A DNA stretch of 64,000 nucleotides, taken from an uncultured Clostridia bacterium (GTDB taxonomy: Bacteria; Bacillota; Clostridia; Christensenellales; Aristaeellaceae). Below the pieces are notes generated by a model. The model was not told the origin of the DNA and searched no databases. It saw only the letters and a list, made by a program, of their open reading frames with translations. The translations under genes and the position numbers were made by a program. The stretch lies in the NCBI GenBank assembly GCA_947565865.1, contig CANOHT010000005.1, positions 1 to 64,000 of the forward strand, given 5' to 3'. Numbering within the stretch: the first letter of the stretch is position 1; the number at the start of each line of letters is the position of its first letter. Of this stretch, positions 15,789-23,723 are shown in pieces.

Positions 15789-16933
15789 AGCCTGTACGAA
15801 TTGTTCTGGTGGGCGTAGGCGGCTACGGCCACATTTATCTGGACGCGCTGACGGGAAGGAACCTGGGCGCGGCATTGGTGGGTGTGTGCGACGTCAACCC
15901 TGCCGTGGCGGAAAAGTTCCCCGTCCTTGCCGAGCGGAAAATTCCCGTTTACCCCAACCTGGAGGCATTCTTTGCCGCCGATACGGCAGATCTGGCGATC
16001 ATCGTGTCCCCGGTGCACTTCCACACGGAGATGGTGCTGACCTGCCTGCGCCGGGGCGTCCATGTGCTGTGTGAGAAGCCTCTGTGCCTGACATTGGACG
16101 AGGCCCATCGGATGGAGGAAGCCACCCGGGAGACGGGGAAATTCCTGTCTCTGGGCTATCAGCTGAATTACCGCAAGGACGTCCTGGCCCTGAAGCGGGA
16201 TATTCTGGCCGGACGTTATGGCGCGCCCAAGCGCCTGGCGGTGTATCACGGCTTTCGCCGGGGGGCGAATTATTACGCCCGGAACAACTGGGCGGGCCGC
16301 ATAACCGTGAATGGCCGGGAGGTCTTTGACAGCCCCTTCACCAACGCCTGTGCCCACAACTTCCAGATGCTGACCTTCCTGCTGGGCGACGCCATGGATA
16401 CCTCCTGCGACGTCACCGGTCTGGAGGCGGAACTGTACCGCGCCAATCCCCAGGTAGAGAACTACGACATTGCCGCCCTGCGCTTCCAGACGGATCGGAA
16501 CGCGCCCATCCTGTATTACACCGCGCATCCCATCCGAACGGCCTGCTGGGGGCCGGTGGGGGTGCTGGAATTTGAGAAAGGCATCGTGCGCTACGTCAAC
16601 GAGCGGCCCGCCATCCGCGGTGAATTGGCAGACGGCACGGTGATTGACTATACGCAGCTTGACCCGGGCGACGGCATGCAAAAGCTGCTGGACGCCATCG
16701 ACGGCGTACGCACGGGCAAAGCGCCGGTTTGCGGCGTGAAGGCGGACATCGGACACATCCGGGCGGTGCGGATGGCGCAGGAACAGCCCATCGTGCCCGT
16801 CAGGCCGGAGCTGTGCCAGCCCATGGCGCTGGACGGCGACCGCTTCCTGTGCGTGGAGAACCTGGAAGAAACCTTTGCCGCCTGCGCTCAGCAGTGGAAG
16901 CTGCCCCGGGAGATGGGTATCAGCCTGGGCTGA
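15782..16933 (+). CDS. Gfo/Idh/MocA family dehydrogenase
   Basis: A 383-residue NAD(P)-dependent dehydrogenase. The N-terminal Rossmann fold starts IVLVGVGGYGHIYLDAL; HVLCEKPLCLT carries the conserved Glu-Lys-Pro with the catalytic Lys, and FTNACAHNFQML holds the likely active-site His. Family members oxidise a sugar, inositol or glycoside hydroxyl, or run the reverse reaction. The gene overlaps the flavoprotein stop by seven bases (ACATGCTAA) and closes the operon. Its presence suggests that the substrate of this pathway has a sugar-like part, possibly a glycoside oxidised at C3 before cleavage, as in known C-glycoside breakdown; that is inference. Confidence 0.9.
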   Translation: MLKPVRIVLVGVGGYGHIYLDALTGRNLGAALVGVCDVNPAVAEKFPVLAERKIPVYPNLEAFFAADTADLAIIVSPVHFHTEMVLTCLRRGVHVLCEKPLCLTLDEAHRMEEATRETGKFLSLGYQLNYRKDVLALKRDILAGRYGAPKRLAVYHGFRRGANYYARNNWAGRITVNGREVFDSPFTNACAHNFQMLTFLLGDAMDTSCDVTGLEAELYRANPQVENYDIAALRFQTDRNAPILYYTAHPIRTACWGPVGVLEFEKGIVRYVNERPAIRGELADGTVIDYTQLDPGDGMQKLLDAIDGVRTGKAPVCGVKADIGHIRAVRMAQEQPIVPVRPELCQPMALDGDRFLCVENLEETFAACAQQWKLPREMGISLG

Positions 16934-16956
16934 ATGAAGCGAACAGCATAACAAAA

Positions 16957-16985
16957 GCCGTACTTTCCATGAAAGAAAGTACGGC
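16957..16985 (-). terminator. Hairpin with reverse-strand T-run
   Basis: An 11-base perfect stem, GCCGTACTTTC/GAAAGTACGGC, with a short loop. On the reverse strand it is followed by TTTTGTTATG. It may be a second terminator for the phosphate-transporter gene or limit read-through in both directions. Confidence 0.5.
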
Positions 16986-17045
16986 AAAGACACTCTGCTG
17001 GTTCCTGGGAGATACCGGAGGGGCCGCAGCCCTCTCAGCGCCATC

Positions 17046-17076
17046 AAAAAGCCGACGTCCTGCGCGTCGGCTTTTG
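17046..17076. terminator. Bidirectional terminator between convergent genes
   Basis: AAAAGCCGACG and CGTCGGCTTTT form a perfect stem around a five-base loop, with a T-run on both strands. It ends the redox operon on the forward strand and the Na/Pi cotransporter on the reverse strand. Confidence 0.85.
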
Positions 17077-17173
17077 ATGTGCGGGAAGCCAAGGGCATCC
17101 CTGCGCGCCTTTCCAGCGGGGAGCCAACGGCGGCTTTGGAAGTCCCGCAGCCTTGCCGCCTTGGCCAATCCTT

Positions 17174-18808
17174 TTATCCCTGTACCGTCGGCTTCCGATC
17201 CACCGACGTGGCGATATTCTCCGCGTGGTCGCCAATACGTTCCAGGTTGGTCAGCAAATCCAGGTAGATCATGCCATTTTTGGCCGAGCACTTCTTGTTC
17301 TTCAGACGATCAACATGATGCTGCCGCAGGGCTTCGGTCATGTTGTCGATCTCCTCCTCGGCGCTCTCCACGGCCTGGATGATGCTTGCGTCCATGCTCT
17401 GGGCACGGAAGAGCTCCATACCCAGCTCCAGCTGGCCGGAAACGCGGTTCGCCATGTCCACCAATTCGGCGGAAGCCTTGGCGGAGAACCGAACGTCCTC
17501 CGTTTTTTTCATCTGGGCGGCTTCCAGGATGTTCACGCTGTGATCGCCCACGCGCTCAATATCATTCACCACATGGAAGAGGGAGCCCACCAGCCGGGTA
17601 TCCTGATCGTTGAGATCCAGGCCCTTGACTTCCACCAGGGAGGCGGTGATTTCCTTGTTAAGGAAGTCCAGTACCTCCTCATTTTGGTTGATTTCCGCCG
17701 CCCGCTCGTCGTTCCATTCCTGGAAAAGGGCCACGGAGCCGGCATAGTTGGCCAGGGCGATGTCGCCCATGCGCTGCACCTCATGGAACAGCTGCTGGGC
17801 CGCGATGGGCGGAGTATTCAGCAGGCGCTTATCGAAGAACTGCAGCTTCATGGCCTCGGTCTTGCCGCCGTCATCAGGCACCAGACGGCAGGCGAGGCGT
17901 TCCAGCACCCCGGCCATCGGCAGAAGCAGCAGGGTGGTGGCGATATTGAAAATCACATGGGTGAAGGCAATCTGAAGCCGTGCGTTCGCCGGCGCCAGGT
18001 AAAGCACCAGCTCATCCAGGGGCAGGAACATGGCAATCAGCGTGAAGAGCAGCGAACCCAGTATATTAAACAGCAGATGTACCATGCTGGCGCGCTTGGC
18101 AGCGGAGGTGGTGCCCGCGCAGGCGATCAGCGACGGTACGCAGGAACCGATGTTCATGCCAAAGAGAATGAACATCGCGCCCCGCAGCGGAATCAGCCCC
18201 TCACCCGCAAGCGCCTGCAGTATACCCACGCTGGCCGAGGAGGACTGCAGAATGGCGGTAATGCCCAGGCCGATCAGCACGCCCAGAAAGGGATTGCTGA
18301 TGGACAGCATAGCTTCCCGGAAAACAGGCCAGTCCCGCAGAGGCGCCATGGCGCCGGACATGGTATCCATGCCCACAAAGAGAATGCCCAGACCCATCGC
18401 TACCTGACCAAAGTGGCTGGCCGCCGGATGTTTCTTGGCGCCAAAGCTGGTCAGCAGAAGGCCCAGGAAGGCAAAAATGGCCGCGAAATTCAGCTTGATG
18501 GACAGCATCAGCGATGTCACGGTGGTGCCGATGTTCGCACCCATGATAACGCCGATAGCCTGGGTCAGCGAAAGAAGTCCGGTGTTGACAAAGCCGACCA
18601 CCATCACCGTGGTCGCGCCTGAGGACTGGATCAGCGCGGTAACCGTCATGCCGGCCAGCACTGCCAGTACGCGGTTGTGGGTGACCATCTCCAGTACGCG
18701 CTTGAGCCGCTGACCGGCGGCTTTTTCCAGTCCCTCGCCCATGATCTTCATGCCGAAAAGGAACAGGCCCAATCCGCCCAGCAGCGAAAGTACATTCATC
18801 AGTGACAC
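17174..18808 (-). CDS. Na/Pi cotransporter family protein with PhoU domain
   Basis: About 544 residues: a membrane domain with eight or more helices holding the two inverted repeat signatures TALIQSSGATTVMVVG and TAILQSSSASVGILQ, then a PhoU-like cytoplasmic helical domain (residues ~340-540). The NptA/YjbB type imports or exports phosphate with sodium, while the PhoU part probably senses phosphate state. I prefer the GTG at 18808, eight bases after GGAGG, over the ATG at 18814, only two bases after it; the difference is two residues. A promoter lies at 18860-18888. It is monocistronic, with terminators downstream and no pst genes nearby. Confidence 0.9.
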   Translation of the reverse strand: MSLMNVLSLLGGLGLFLFGMKIMGEGLEKAAGQRLKRVLEMVTHNRVLAVLAGMTVTALIQSSGATTVMVVGFVNTGLLSLTQAIGVIMGANIGTTVTSLMLSIKLNFAAIFAFLGLLLTSFGAKKHPAASHFGQVAMGLGILFVGMDTMSGAMAPLRDWPVFREAMLSISNPFLGVLIGLGITAILQSSSASVGILQALAGEGLIPLRGAMFILFGMNIGSCVPSLIACAGTTSAAKRASMVHLLFNILGSLLFTLIAMFLPLDELVLYLAPANARLQIAFTHVIFNIATTLLLLPMAGVLERLACRLVPDDGGKTEAMKLQFFDKRLLNTPPIAAQQLFHEVQRMGDIALANYAGSVALFQEWNDERAAEINQNEEVLDFLNKEITASLVEVKGLDLNDQDTRLVGSLFHVVNDIERVGDHSVNILEAAQMKKTEDVRFSAKASAELVDMANRVSGQLELGMELFRAQSMDASIIQAVESAEEEIDNMTEALRQHHVDRLKNKKCSAKNGMIYLDLLTNLERIGDHAENIATSVDRKPTVQG

Positions 18809-18859
18809 AGGCATTTCCTCCGCACAGCGTTCGTTATCCGCGTCAGTCCATACGAAATC

Positions 18860-18888
18860 ATTGTATCATATGCGTGACGGGCTGTAAA
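18860..18888 (-). promoter_or_regulatory. Sigma-A promoter for the Na/Pi cotransporter gene
   Basis: Reverse-strand TTTACA and TACAAT spaced by 17 bases, about 50 bases upstream of the start. Confidence 0.65.
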
Positions 18889-19121
18889 TGGGCGGAATGT
18901 GCCATTTTCGCGGGAAAGCGACAAAACCCGCCGCGGCCAAACGGAGCTTATGCCATTTCCGAAACGCGCCCATCCCTCGGAAGGTCAAGCCGCGCTCCCA
19001 GCCGTCGGGCCATCAAAAAGACGCTTGCCCGCAAAACGGATGAACCAGGAAGGGTCGGCTGATACACTCCATCGTCGAAGGAGCCTCAGGCCCCTTCGGC
19101 GTCCGGGATATTCTCCGGATT
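18889..19121. other. Intergenic stretch without recognisable content
   Basis: Between the phosphate-transporter promoter and the tgt terminator I see only one short hairpin (CGAAGG to CCTTCGG, about 19079-19102). No frame here has a ribosome binding site, and no tRNA or riboswitch pattern was recognised. Confidence 0.5.
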
Positions 19122-19153
19122 GAAAAAAGGCCCCGTACAGCACAGGGCCTTGA
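19122..19153 (-). terminator. Terminator of tgt
   Basis: On the reverse strand AAGGCCC pairs with GGGGCCT around a ten-base loop and runs into TTTTTTC, just after the tgt stop codon. Confidence 0.8.
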
Positions 19154-19156
19154 TAA

Positions 19157-20284
19157 TCAGAAATTTCTTGTCAGATCGTACTTGCTGTAAAACGCCTTGC
19201 GGAAATCCAGGAAGCTGTCCTGGGCGATGGCGTCGCGAATCTGCTCCATCAGACGCAGGAGGAAGCGCAGGTTATGGATCGAAGCCAGTCGGCCGCCGGT
19301 GATTTCCCCCGCCTTGAGCAGGTGCCGGACATATGCCCGGCTGAAATTCTTGCAGGCATAGCAGTCGCATTCCTCGTCAATGGGCCCGAAATCGTGGGCA
19401 TACTGAGCATTCTTGACCACCACGCGGCCCTTGCTGGTCAGCACCGTGCCGTTGCGGGCAATGCGGGTGGCCAGCACACAGTCGAACATGTCGATGCCGC
19501 GCAGCACGCCCTCCAGCAGGCAGTCCGGCGTGCCTACGCCCATGAGGTAGCGGGGCTTCTCCACCGGCATATAGGGCGCGATCTCATCCAGCATTTCATA
19601 CATGATCGGCTTGGGCTCGCCTACGCTGAGCCCGCCAATGCCATAGCCGATGAAGTCCATGTCCGCCAAGGTCTTGGCGCTTTCGATGCGCAGATCCTTG
19701 TAAAACGCGCCCTGCACGATGCCAAACAGCGCCTGATCCTCCTTGGTGTGGTGCTTCTTGCAGCGCTCTGCCCAGCGGTGAGTGCGCTCCATGTTCACCT
19801 TGGCGGTCTCATAGTCGCAGGGATAAGGGCTGCACACGTCAAAGGCCATGCAGATGTCCGACCCCAGGGCCATCTGAATATCCATGGATTCCTCGGGGCC
19901 GATGAAGTGCCGGCTGCCGTCCAGATGGCTCTGGAAGGTCACGCCCTCCTCCTTGATGGTGCGGATGCCCGCCAGCGAGAACACCTGAAAGCCGCCGCTG
20001 TCCGTGAGGATGGGCTTGTCCCAACTCATGAACTTGTGCAGGCCGCCCGCCTCCCGAACCAACTTTTCACCGGGACGCAGGTGAAGATGATAGGTGTTGG
20101 ACAGCAGAATCTGCGTGCCGATTTCCTCCATCTCCCGGGGCGTCATGGCCTTCACACAGGCCGCCGTGCCCACCGGCATATAAATCGGCGTCTGAATATC
20201 TCCATGGGGCGTATGCAGCACGCCCAGGCGCGCTCCGGACTGCTTGCATACATGCTTCAACTCATACGAAAACATCTTGCTCAT
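19157..20284 (-). CDS. tgt: tRNA-guanine transglycosylase (queuine/preQ1 type)
   Basis: A 375-residue enzyme that exchanges G34 of GUN-anticodon tRNAs for the queuosine precursor. The catalytic residues are Asp in LTDSGGFQVFSL and the nucleophile Asp in RGIDMFDCVLATR; the zinc site is CDCYAC with the His of SIHNLRF. Length and domain order are typical. The segment after the nucleophile reads LATRIARNG where most bacterial enzymes have LPTRNARNG, a small deviation next to the tRNA-binding loop. ATG at 20284 follows GGAG. queA and the preQ1 genes are not in the window, and the upstream region is filled with repeats. Confidence 0.95.
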   Translation of the reverse strand: MSKMFSYELKHVCKQSGARLGVLHTPHGDIQTPIYMPVGTAACVKAMTPREMEEIGTQILLSNTYHLHLRPGEKLVREAGGLHKFMSWDKPILTDSGGFQVFSLAGIRTIKEEGVTFQSHLDGSRHFIGPEESMDIQMALGSDICMAFDVCSPYPCDYETAKVNMERTHRWAERCKKHHTKEDQALFGIVQGAFYKDLRIESAKTLADMDFIGYGIGGLSVGEPKPIMYEMLDEIAPYMPVEKPRYLMGVGTPDCLLEGVLRGIDMFDCVLATRIARNGTVLTSKGRVVVKNAQYAHDFGPIDEECDCYACKNFSRAYVRHLLKAGEITGGRLASIHNLRFLLRLMEQIRDAIAQDSFLDFRKAFYSKYDLTRNF

Positions 20285-20297
20285 TCATTTCTCCTTC

Positions 20298-20553
20298 GTC
20301 GGGGCTTCGTCGGGGCGCTGCCCCGACACCCTGCCAGAGGGGCATTGCCCCTCTGGACTCCCGTTCCGCGATGTGGGGCTGAGATTTCTTTTGGTCTGTT
20401 CCGCGTGGAGGTCGGCCGGGGGCGCTGCCCCCGGCACCCCCGCCAGAGGGGCATTGCCCCTCTGGACTCCCGTTCCGCGATGCGGGGCGGGGACTTCTTT
20501 GGGTCTGTTCCGCGTGGAGGTTGGCAGGGGGCTCTGCCCCCGGCACCCCCGCT
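20298..20553. repeat. Tandem 109-base GC-hairpin repeats upstream of tgt
   Basis: Two near-identical units, with CAGAGGGGCATTGCCCCTCTGG starting at about 20335 and again 109 bases later, plus a partial third. Each unit pairs this palindrome with another of the form CCGGGGGCGCTGCCCCCGG, joined by a linker containing GTTCCGCGTGGAGGT. The design matches the 7461 array but the sequence differs. No gene is supported here. Being directly upstream of the tgt start, the repeats would lie in its leader if transcription begins further out. Confidence 0.85.
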
Positions 20554-20565
20554 TATCCCCACCGG

Positions 20566-20812
20566 TGCCAGTCCGATACGCAACCAGATTTCCACGCCAG
20601 ACCAGACGAAAACCTTGTTGCTCAAGCACACATTCTTGCTCCCATGGAGTGGGATCACCGCCCCCGCGAGGCGGTGTTAGCTGGTGACTGCCTATGTTTA
20701 CACACCATATGCTATGCCACAGGGGGCCTGGGGGCGGCTACGGTGCTTGTTCAATTTAGCCGCCCCCAGACCTCTTTGCTACTTTCTCCGTGGAGAAAGT
20801 AGGGCTAAACAA
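20566..20812. repeat. Dispersed ~250-base intergenic repeat, copy A
   Basis: Begins GGTGCCAGTCC, has the ACCGCCCCCGCGAGGCGGT hairpin in the middle and GGCTACGGTGCTTGTTCAAT near the end, closing with CTACTTTCTC-CGTG-GAGAAAGTAG, a perfect ten-base stem. Copies B and C lie at 20838 and 23328 in the same orientation. No conserved reading frame is shared by the copies, so it is a non-coding repeat and not a gene family. Confidence 0.8.
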
Positions 20813-20837
20813 GCTCCGCTGCCCTGCTACAATCCCA

Positions 20838-21330
20838 ACGGTGCCAGTCCCATGTGCAACCGGGTTTCAAAACCATTCCAAACAGCAGCTTTGCAGCGGA
20901 TGCCAACTTGCTTGCCCCAATGGAGTTGGAACACCGCCCCTGCGAGGCGGTATTAGCTGGTGACCCGTCTATGGCTACACACAACACGCTATGCCACGGG
21001 GGGTTTGGGGGAACGAAGTACCGCGCCGCCAGTGGCGGATGAAGCGGTACGCAGTTCCAATGAGGCTCAGAGCGGGGACAGCGCCTGCGTCCCCGCGACA
21101 TTGCCGAATTGTGGATGGCTACGGTGCTTGTTCAATTTAGCCGCCCCCAATCCTCTTTGGTACTTTCTCCGAGGAGAAAGTACCACCATACATGCTCCAC
21201 TGCCCTGCCAAGGGCACAACTATTTGCAGAGAAGTAGTGTGTTTCGGAGAGAACCTCATCCGTTACGGCGTTCCGCCACGACACCTTCCCCCAAGGGGAA
21301 GGCAAAGAAAACTTTTACCAAATCAATGAG
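20838..21330. repeat. Dispersed intergenic repeat, copy B, interrupted
   Basis: The first part (to about 21010) matches copies A and C, then about 105 unrelated bases intervene before the GGCTACGGTGCTTGTTCAAT block and terminal hairpin resume at about 21116. The homology to copy C continues past the hairpin: CCTCATCCGT-ACGGCGTTCCGCC and TTCCCCCAAGGGGAAGGCAAAG occur in both. The rest of the stretch to 21408 holds nothing I can name. Confidence 0.75.
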
Positions 21331-21408
21331 CAGCAGCCTTGCAAGGGGCCGTTACCCCTCAAACAGACCTTCGCCCTGCGGAATCCTTCGGCCCTCACTG
21401 GGCACCCA

Positions 21409-22122
21409 TCATTCCTCCAAAGTCGCCCCTGCCGTGCGGTAGCTTTCGCCGCCCACATCCAGCAAGTCCTGATACACGCTCCACACCGACCCATATGGCA
21501 CATCATAGAACGTCTTGACCTCATGGGTGGTGGGATGCTCAAAGGTCAGCTTGTACCCCCACAGGGCGATCTGCTGCCCAGGAATGCCCGCGCCGTATCG
21601 GTTATCGCCCCACAGCGGCGCGCCGATCTCCGCCATCTGCACCCGTATTTGATGGCTGCGCCCCGTTTCCAACCGGATAGCGCACAAGGCCGTTCCCTGA
21701 CGCCGGGCAATGCACTCCCCATGCAGCACCGCCTGCTGCGCCCCCCGAACGTCCGCCTCGCAGACGATCACCTTATTCAGCCGCTCGTCTTTGATGAGGT
21801 AGTTCATCAGCGTGAAGGAGTCCTTCACCTCGCCCGTCACCACACACAGATATTCCCGGCCCATCAGGTGCTGACGCATCTGTTCGGCCAACCGTCCTGC
21901 CGCCTTGCTGGTTCGGGCGAAGACCATCAGGCCGCCCACTGGTCGATCCAGCCGATGTACCAGGCCCAGATAGACCCGCCCCGGCTTGTGATAGCGCACC
22001 TTGATATCCTCTTTAAGCAGGGTCAGAATATTCGTATCGCCCGTTCGATCCGCCTGGGAGAGCATGTTCGGCGGCTTCACGGCCACCAGCACCTGGTTAT
22101 CCTCGTAAACGATGTTAGGCAT
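21409..22122 (-). CDS. RluA family pseudouridine synthase
   Basis: A 237-residue enzyme that isomerises uridine to pseudouridine in rRNA or tRNA. The catalytic Asp lies in LVHRLDRPVGGLMVFAR, with EYLCVVTGEV, RLETGRSHQIRVQMA and APLWGDNRYG as the following family motifs. There is no N-terminal S4 domain, so it is of the short RluA/RluC-like kind; the exact target is not predictable. The ATG overlaps the stop of the upstream methyltransferase gene by eight bases, so the pair is coupled and may modify the same RNA. Copies B and C of the dispersed repeat lie on either side of the pair. Confidence 0.92.
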   Translation of the reverse strand: MPNIVYEDNQVLVAVKPPNMLSQADRTGDTNILTLLKEDIKVRYHKPGRVYLGLVHRLDRPVGGLMVFARTSKAAGRLAEQMRQHLMGREYLCVVTGEVKDSFTLMNYLIKDERLNKVIVCEADVRGAQQAVLHGECIARRQGTALCAIRLETGRSHQIRVQMAEIGAPLWGDNRYGAGIPGQQIALWGYKLTFEHPTTHEVKTFYDVPYGSVWSVYQDLLDVGGESYRTAGATLEE

Positions 22123-22978
22123 GATACCACCTTCCGCTGGCCCCGCAGGGCAGGACGCCGCCGCTGGTCACGGGCAGGCACAGCTCCTGGCTGTCCACCT
22201 GACCGCCGTGACGGCTCACCACGCACTTTTCCAGCATGTTACTCAATACGCTGGCCTGAAAGCCTGTGGTGTAGCTGTTGATGAGAAAGAACAAGGGCTG
22301 ATCGCTGAGCGCCTGGGCACAGGTATCCACCAGACCGTAAAGCTCGTTTTCCAGCTTCCAGACCTCGCCGGAAGGCCCCCGGCCATAGCTGGGCGGATCC
22401 ATCAGGATGCCATCATAGCGGTTGCCCCGGCGAATCTCCCGCTGCACGAAGCGCAGGGCGTCCTCCACAATCCAGCGGAAGGACGTCTCCGGCAGACTCG
22501 ACAGCTCGCGGTTCTCCTTCGCCCACTGCACCATGCCCTTGGCGGCGTCCACATGGGTGACATGAGCGCCCGCCGCCCCGCAGGACAGCGTCGCCCCGCC
22601 CGTGTACCCGAACAGGTTCAGCACCCGCACATCCTGGCGGCCCGAAGCCCGGATGAGCCGATCCATCCATACCCAGTTGGCCGCCTGCTCCGGGAAAAGC
22701 CCCGTATGCTTGAAGCCCGTAGGCCGCACATAAAATCGCAATTCGCCATGGCGAATACTCCACCTGTCCGGCAGACGCTTGAGGAATTCCCATTCCCCGC
22801 CGCCCCGTTCGGAACGGTGATAGTGGGCCTGCGCCTGCTTCCACAGCGCCGGATCAGCTTTGGGCCAGATCGTCTGCGGATCGGGTCGCCGCAGAATAAC
22901 GCCGCCCCACCGTTCCAGCTTTTCGCCGTCTCCCGTGTCCAGCACCTCGTAGTCCGTCCAGGTGTCCGCCAGAAACAT
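22115..22978 (-). CDS. Class I SAM-dependent methyltransferase (RlmI/RlmK-like)
   Basis: A 287-residue protein. VLNLFGYTGGATLSCGAAG is the S-adenosylmethionine-binding loop, THVDAAKGMVQWAKEN the acidic ribose contact, and DGILMDPPSYGRG the catalytic motif IV of the kind found in 23S rRNA cytosine or guanine methyltransferases such as RlmI and the C-terminal half of RlmKL. The N-terminal ~80 residues form a small beta domain, but no clear PUA domain is visible. Start ATG follows AAGGAGG. Coupling to a pseudouridine synthase supports an RNA target. Upstream lies a hairpin repeat (22993-23085). Confidence 0.85.
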   Translation of the reverse strand: MFLADTWTDYEVLDTGDGEKLERWGGVILRRPDPQTIWPKADPALWKQAQAHYHRSERGGGEWEFLKRLPDRWSIRHGELRFYVRPTGFKHTGLFPEQAANWVWMDRLIRASGRQDVRVLNLFGYTGGATLSCGAAGAHVTHVDAAKGMVQWAKENRELSSLPETSFRWIVEDALRFVQREIRRGNRYDGILMDPPSYGRGPSGEVWKLENELYGLVDTCAQALSDQPLFFLINSYTTGFQASVLSNMLEKCVVSRHGGQVDSQELCLPVTSGGVLPCGASGRWYHA

Positions 22979-22992
22979 ATCTTATCCTCCTT

Positions 22993-23085
22993 GTCGGGGC
23001 TCCGCCAAAGGGCGCTGCCCTTTGGAAACCCGGTTGGGGGCTCTGCTCCCAACACCCCCGCGAAGGGGCTTCGCCCCTCTCGATG
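22993..23085. repeat. Three-hairpin GC repeat
   Basis: Consecutive palindromes CCAAAGGGCGCTGCCCTTTGG, GTTGGGGGCTCTGCTCCCAAC and CGAAGGGGCTTCGCCCCTC follow each other directly upstream of the methyltransferase gene. The arrangement is that of the 20298 repeats. The following bases to 23327 are GC-rich with no gene I can support. Confidence 0.75.
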
Positions 23086-23327
23086 CCCATCTCGCGGCTT
23101 GGTGCAGGGCCTTCGGGCAGTGTTTTGTGCGCGTGCTATTGTAGGGTTTCGCGCTGCGGCTCGACCAAAGGGCTTTCCGATCGCCCTTTGGAAACCTTCG
23201 GGGCCCGCAGCTATAAGGGGGTTGGAATCTGCAAGGCGGGCCACCCTGCGGGGGCCCTGCTGGCTGCGCCAGAACGGCATGGAACCGACAGTGCCATTTC
23301 CATAACCAACACAGGAACCACGGGTGC

Positions 23328-23712
23328 CAGTCCCATGTGCAGCCAGGTCTGCCGAACCAAACCAGACGAAGACCTTGCCGCTGAAGCACACTTACCCGCT
23401 CCAATGGAGGTGGATGACCGCCCCTGCGAGGCGATCTTAGCAGGTAGCCGTCTATGTCTATGCGCATCACGCTAAGCGACGGGGGGGCCTGGGGGTGGCA
23501 ACGGTGCATGTTGAATTTTGCCACCCCCAGACCTCTTTGCTACTTTCTCCGTGGAGAAAGTAGAGCCTTCATTGTTCGCAGCCCTGCAAAGGGCGCGACT
23601 TTTCATCCAAAAAGTTGTGTGGCTGGATTTTACCTCATCCGTCACGGCGTTCCGCCGCGGCACATTCCCCAAAGGGGAAGGCAAAGAGAAAGGCTTTCCG
23701 ATCGCCCTTTGG
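23328..23712. repeat. Dispersed intergenic repeat, copy C with 3' extension
   Basis: Same order of blocks as copies A and B: GGTGCCAGTCCCATGTGCA, the CCGCCCCTGCGAGGCG hairpin, GGCAACGGTGCATGTTGAAT, and the CTACTTTCTCCGTGGAGAAAGTAG stem. The extension CCTCATCCGTCACGGCGTTC and CCCCAAAGGGGAAGGCAAAG is shared with copy B. It ends just before the GH4-like stop codon. Confidence 0.8.
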
Positions 23713-23723
23713 ATTCCTACTCC

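Noticed and set aside
12021..16933. Firm assignment as an equol-producing cluster
   Set aside because: Gene types agree but the Old Yellow Enzyme is too short, a Gfo/Idh gene is added, and no sequence comparison was possible.
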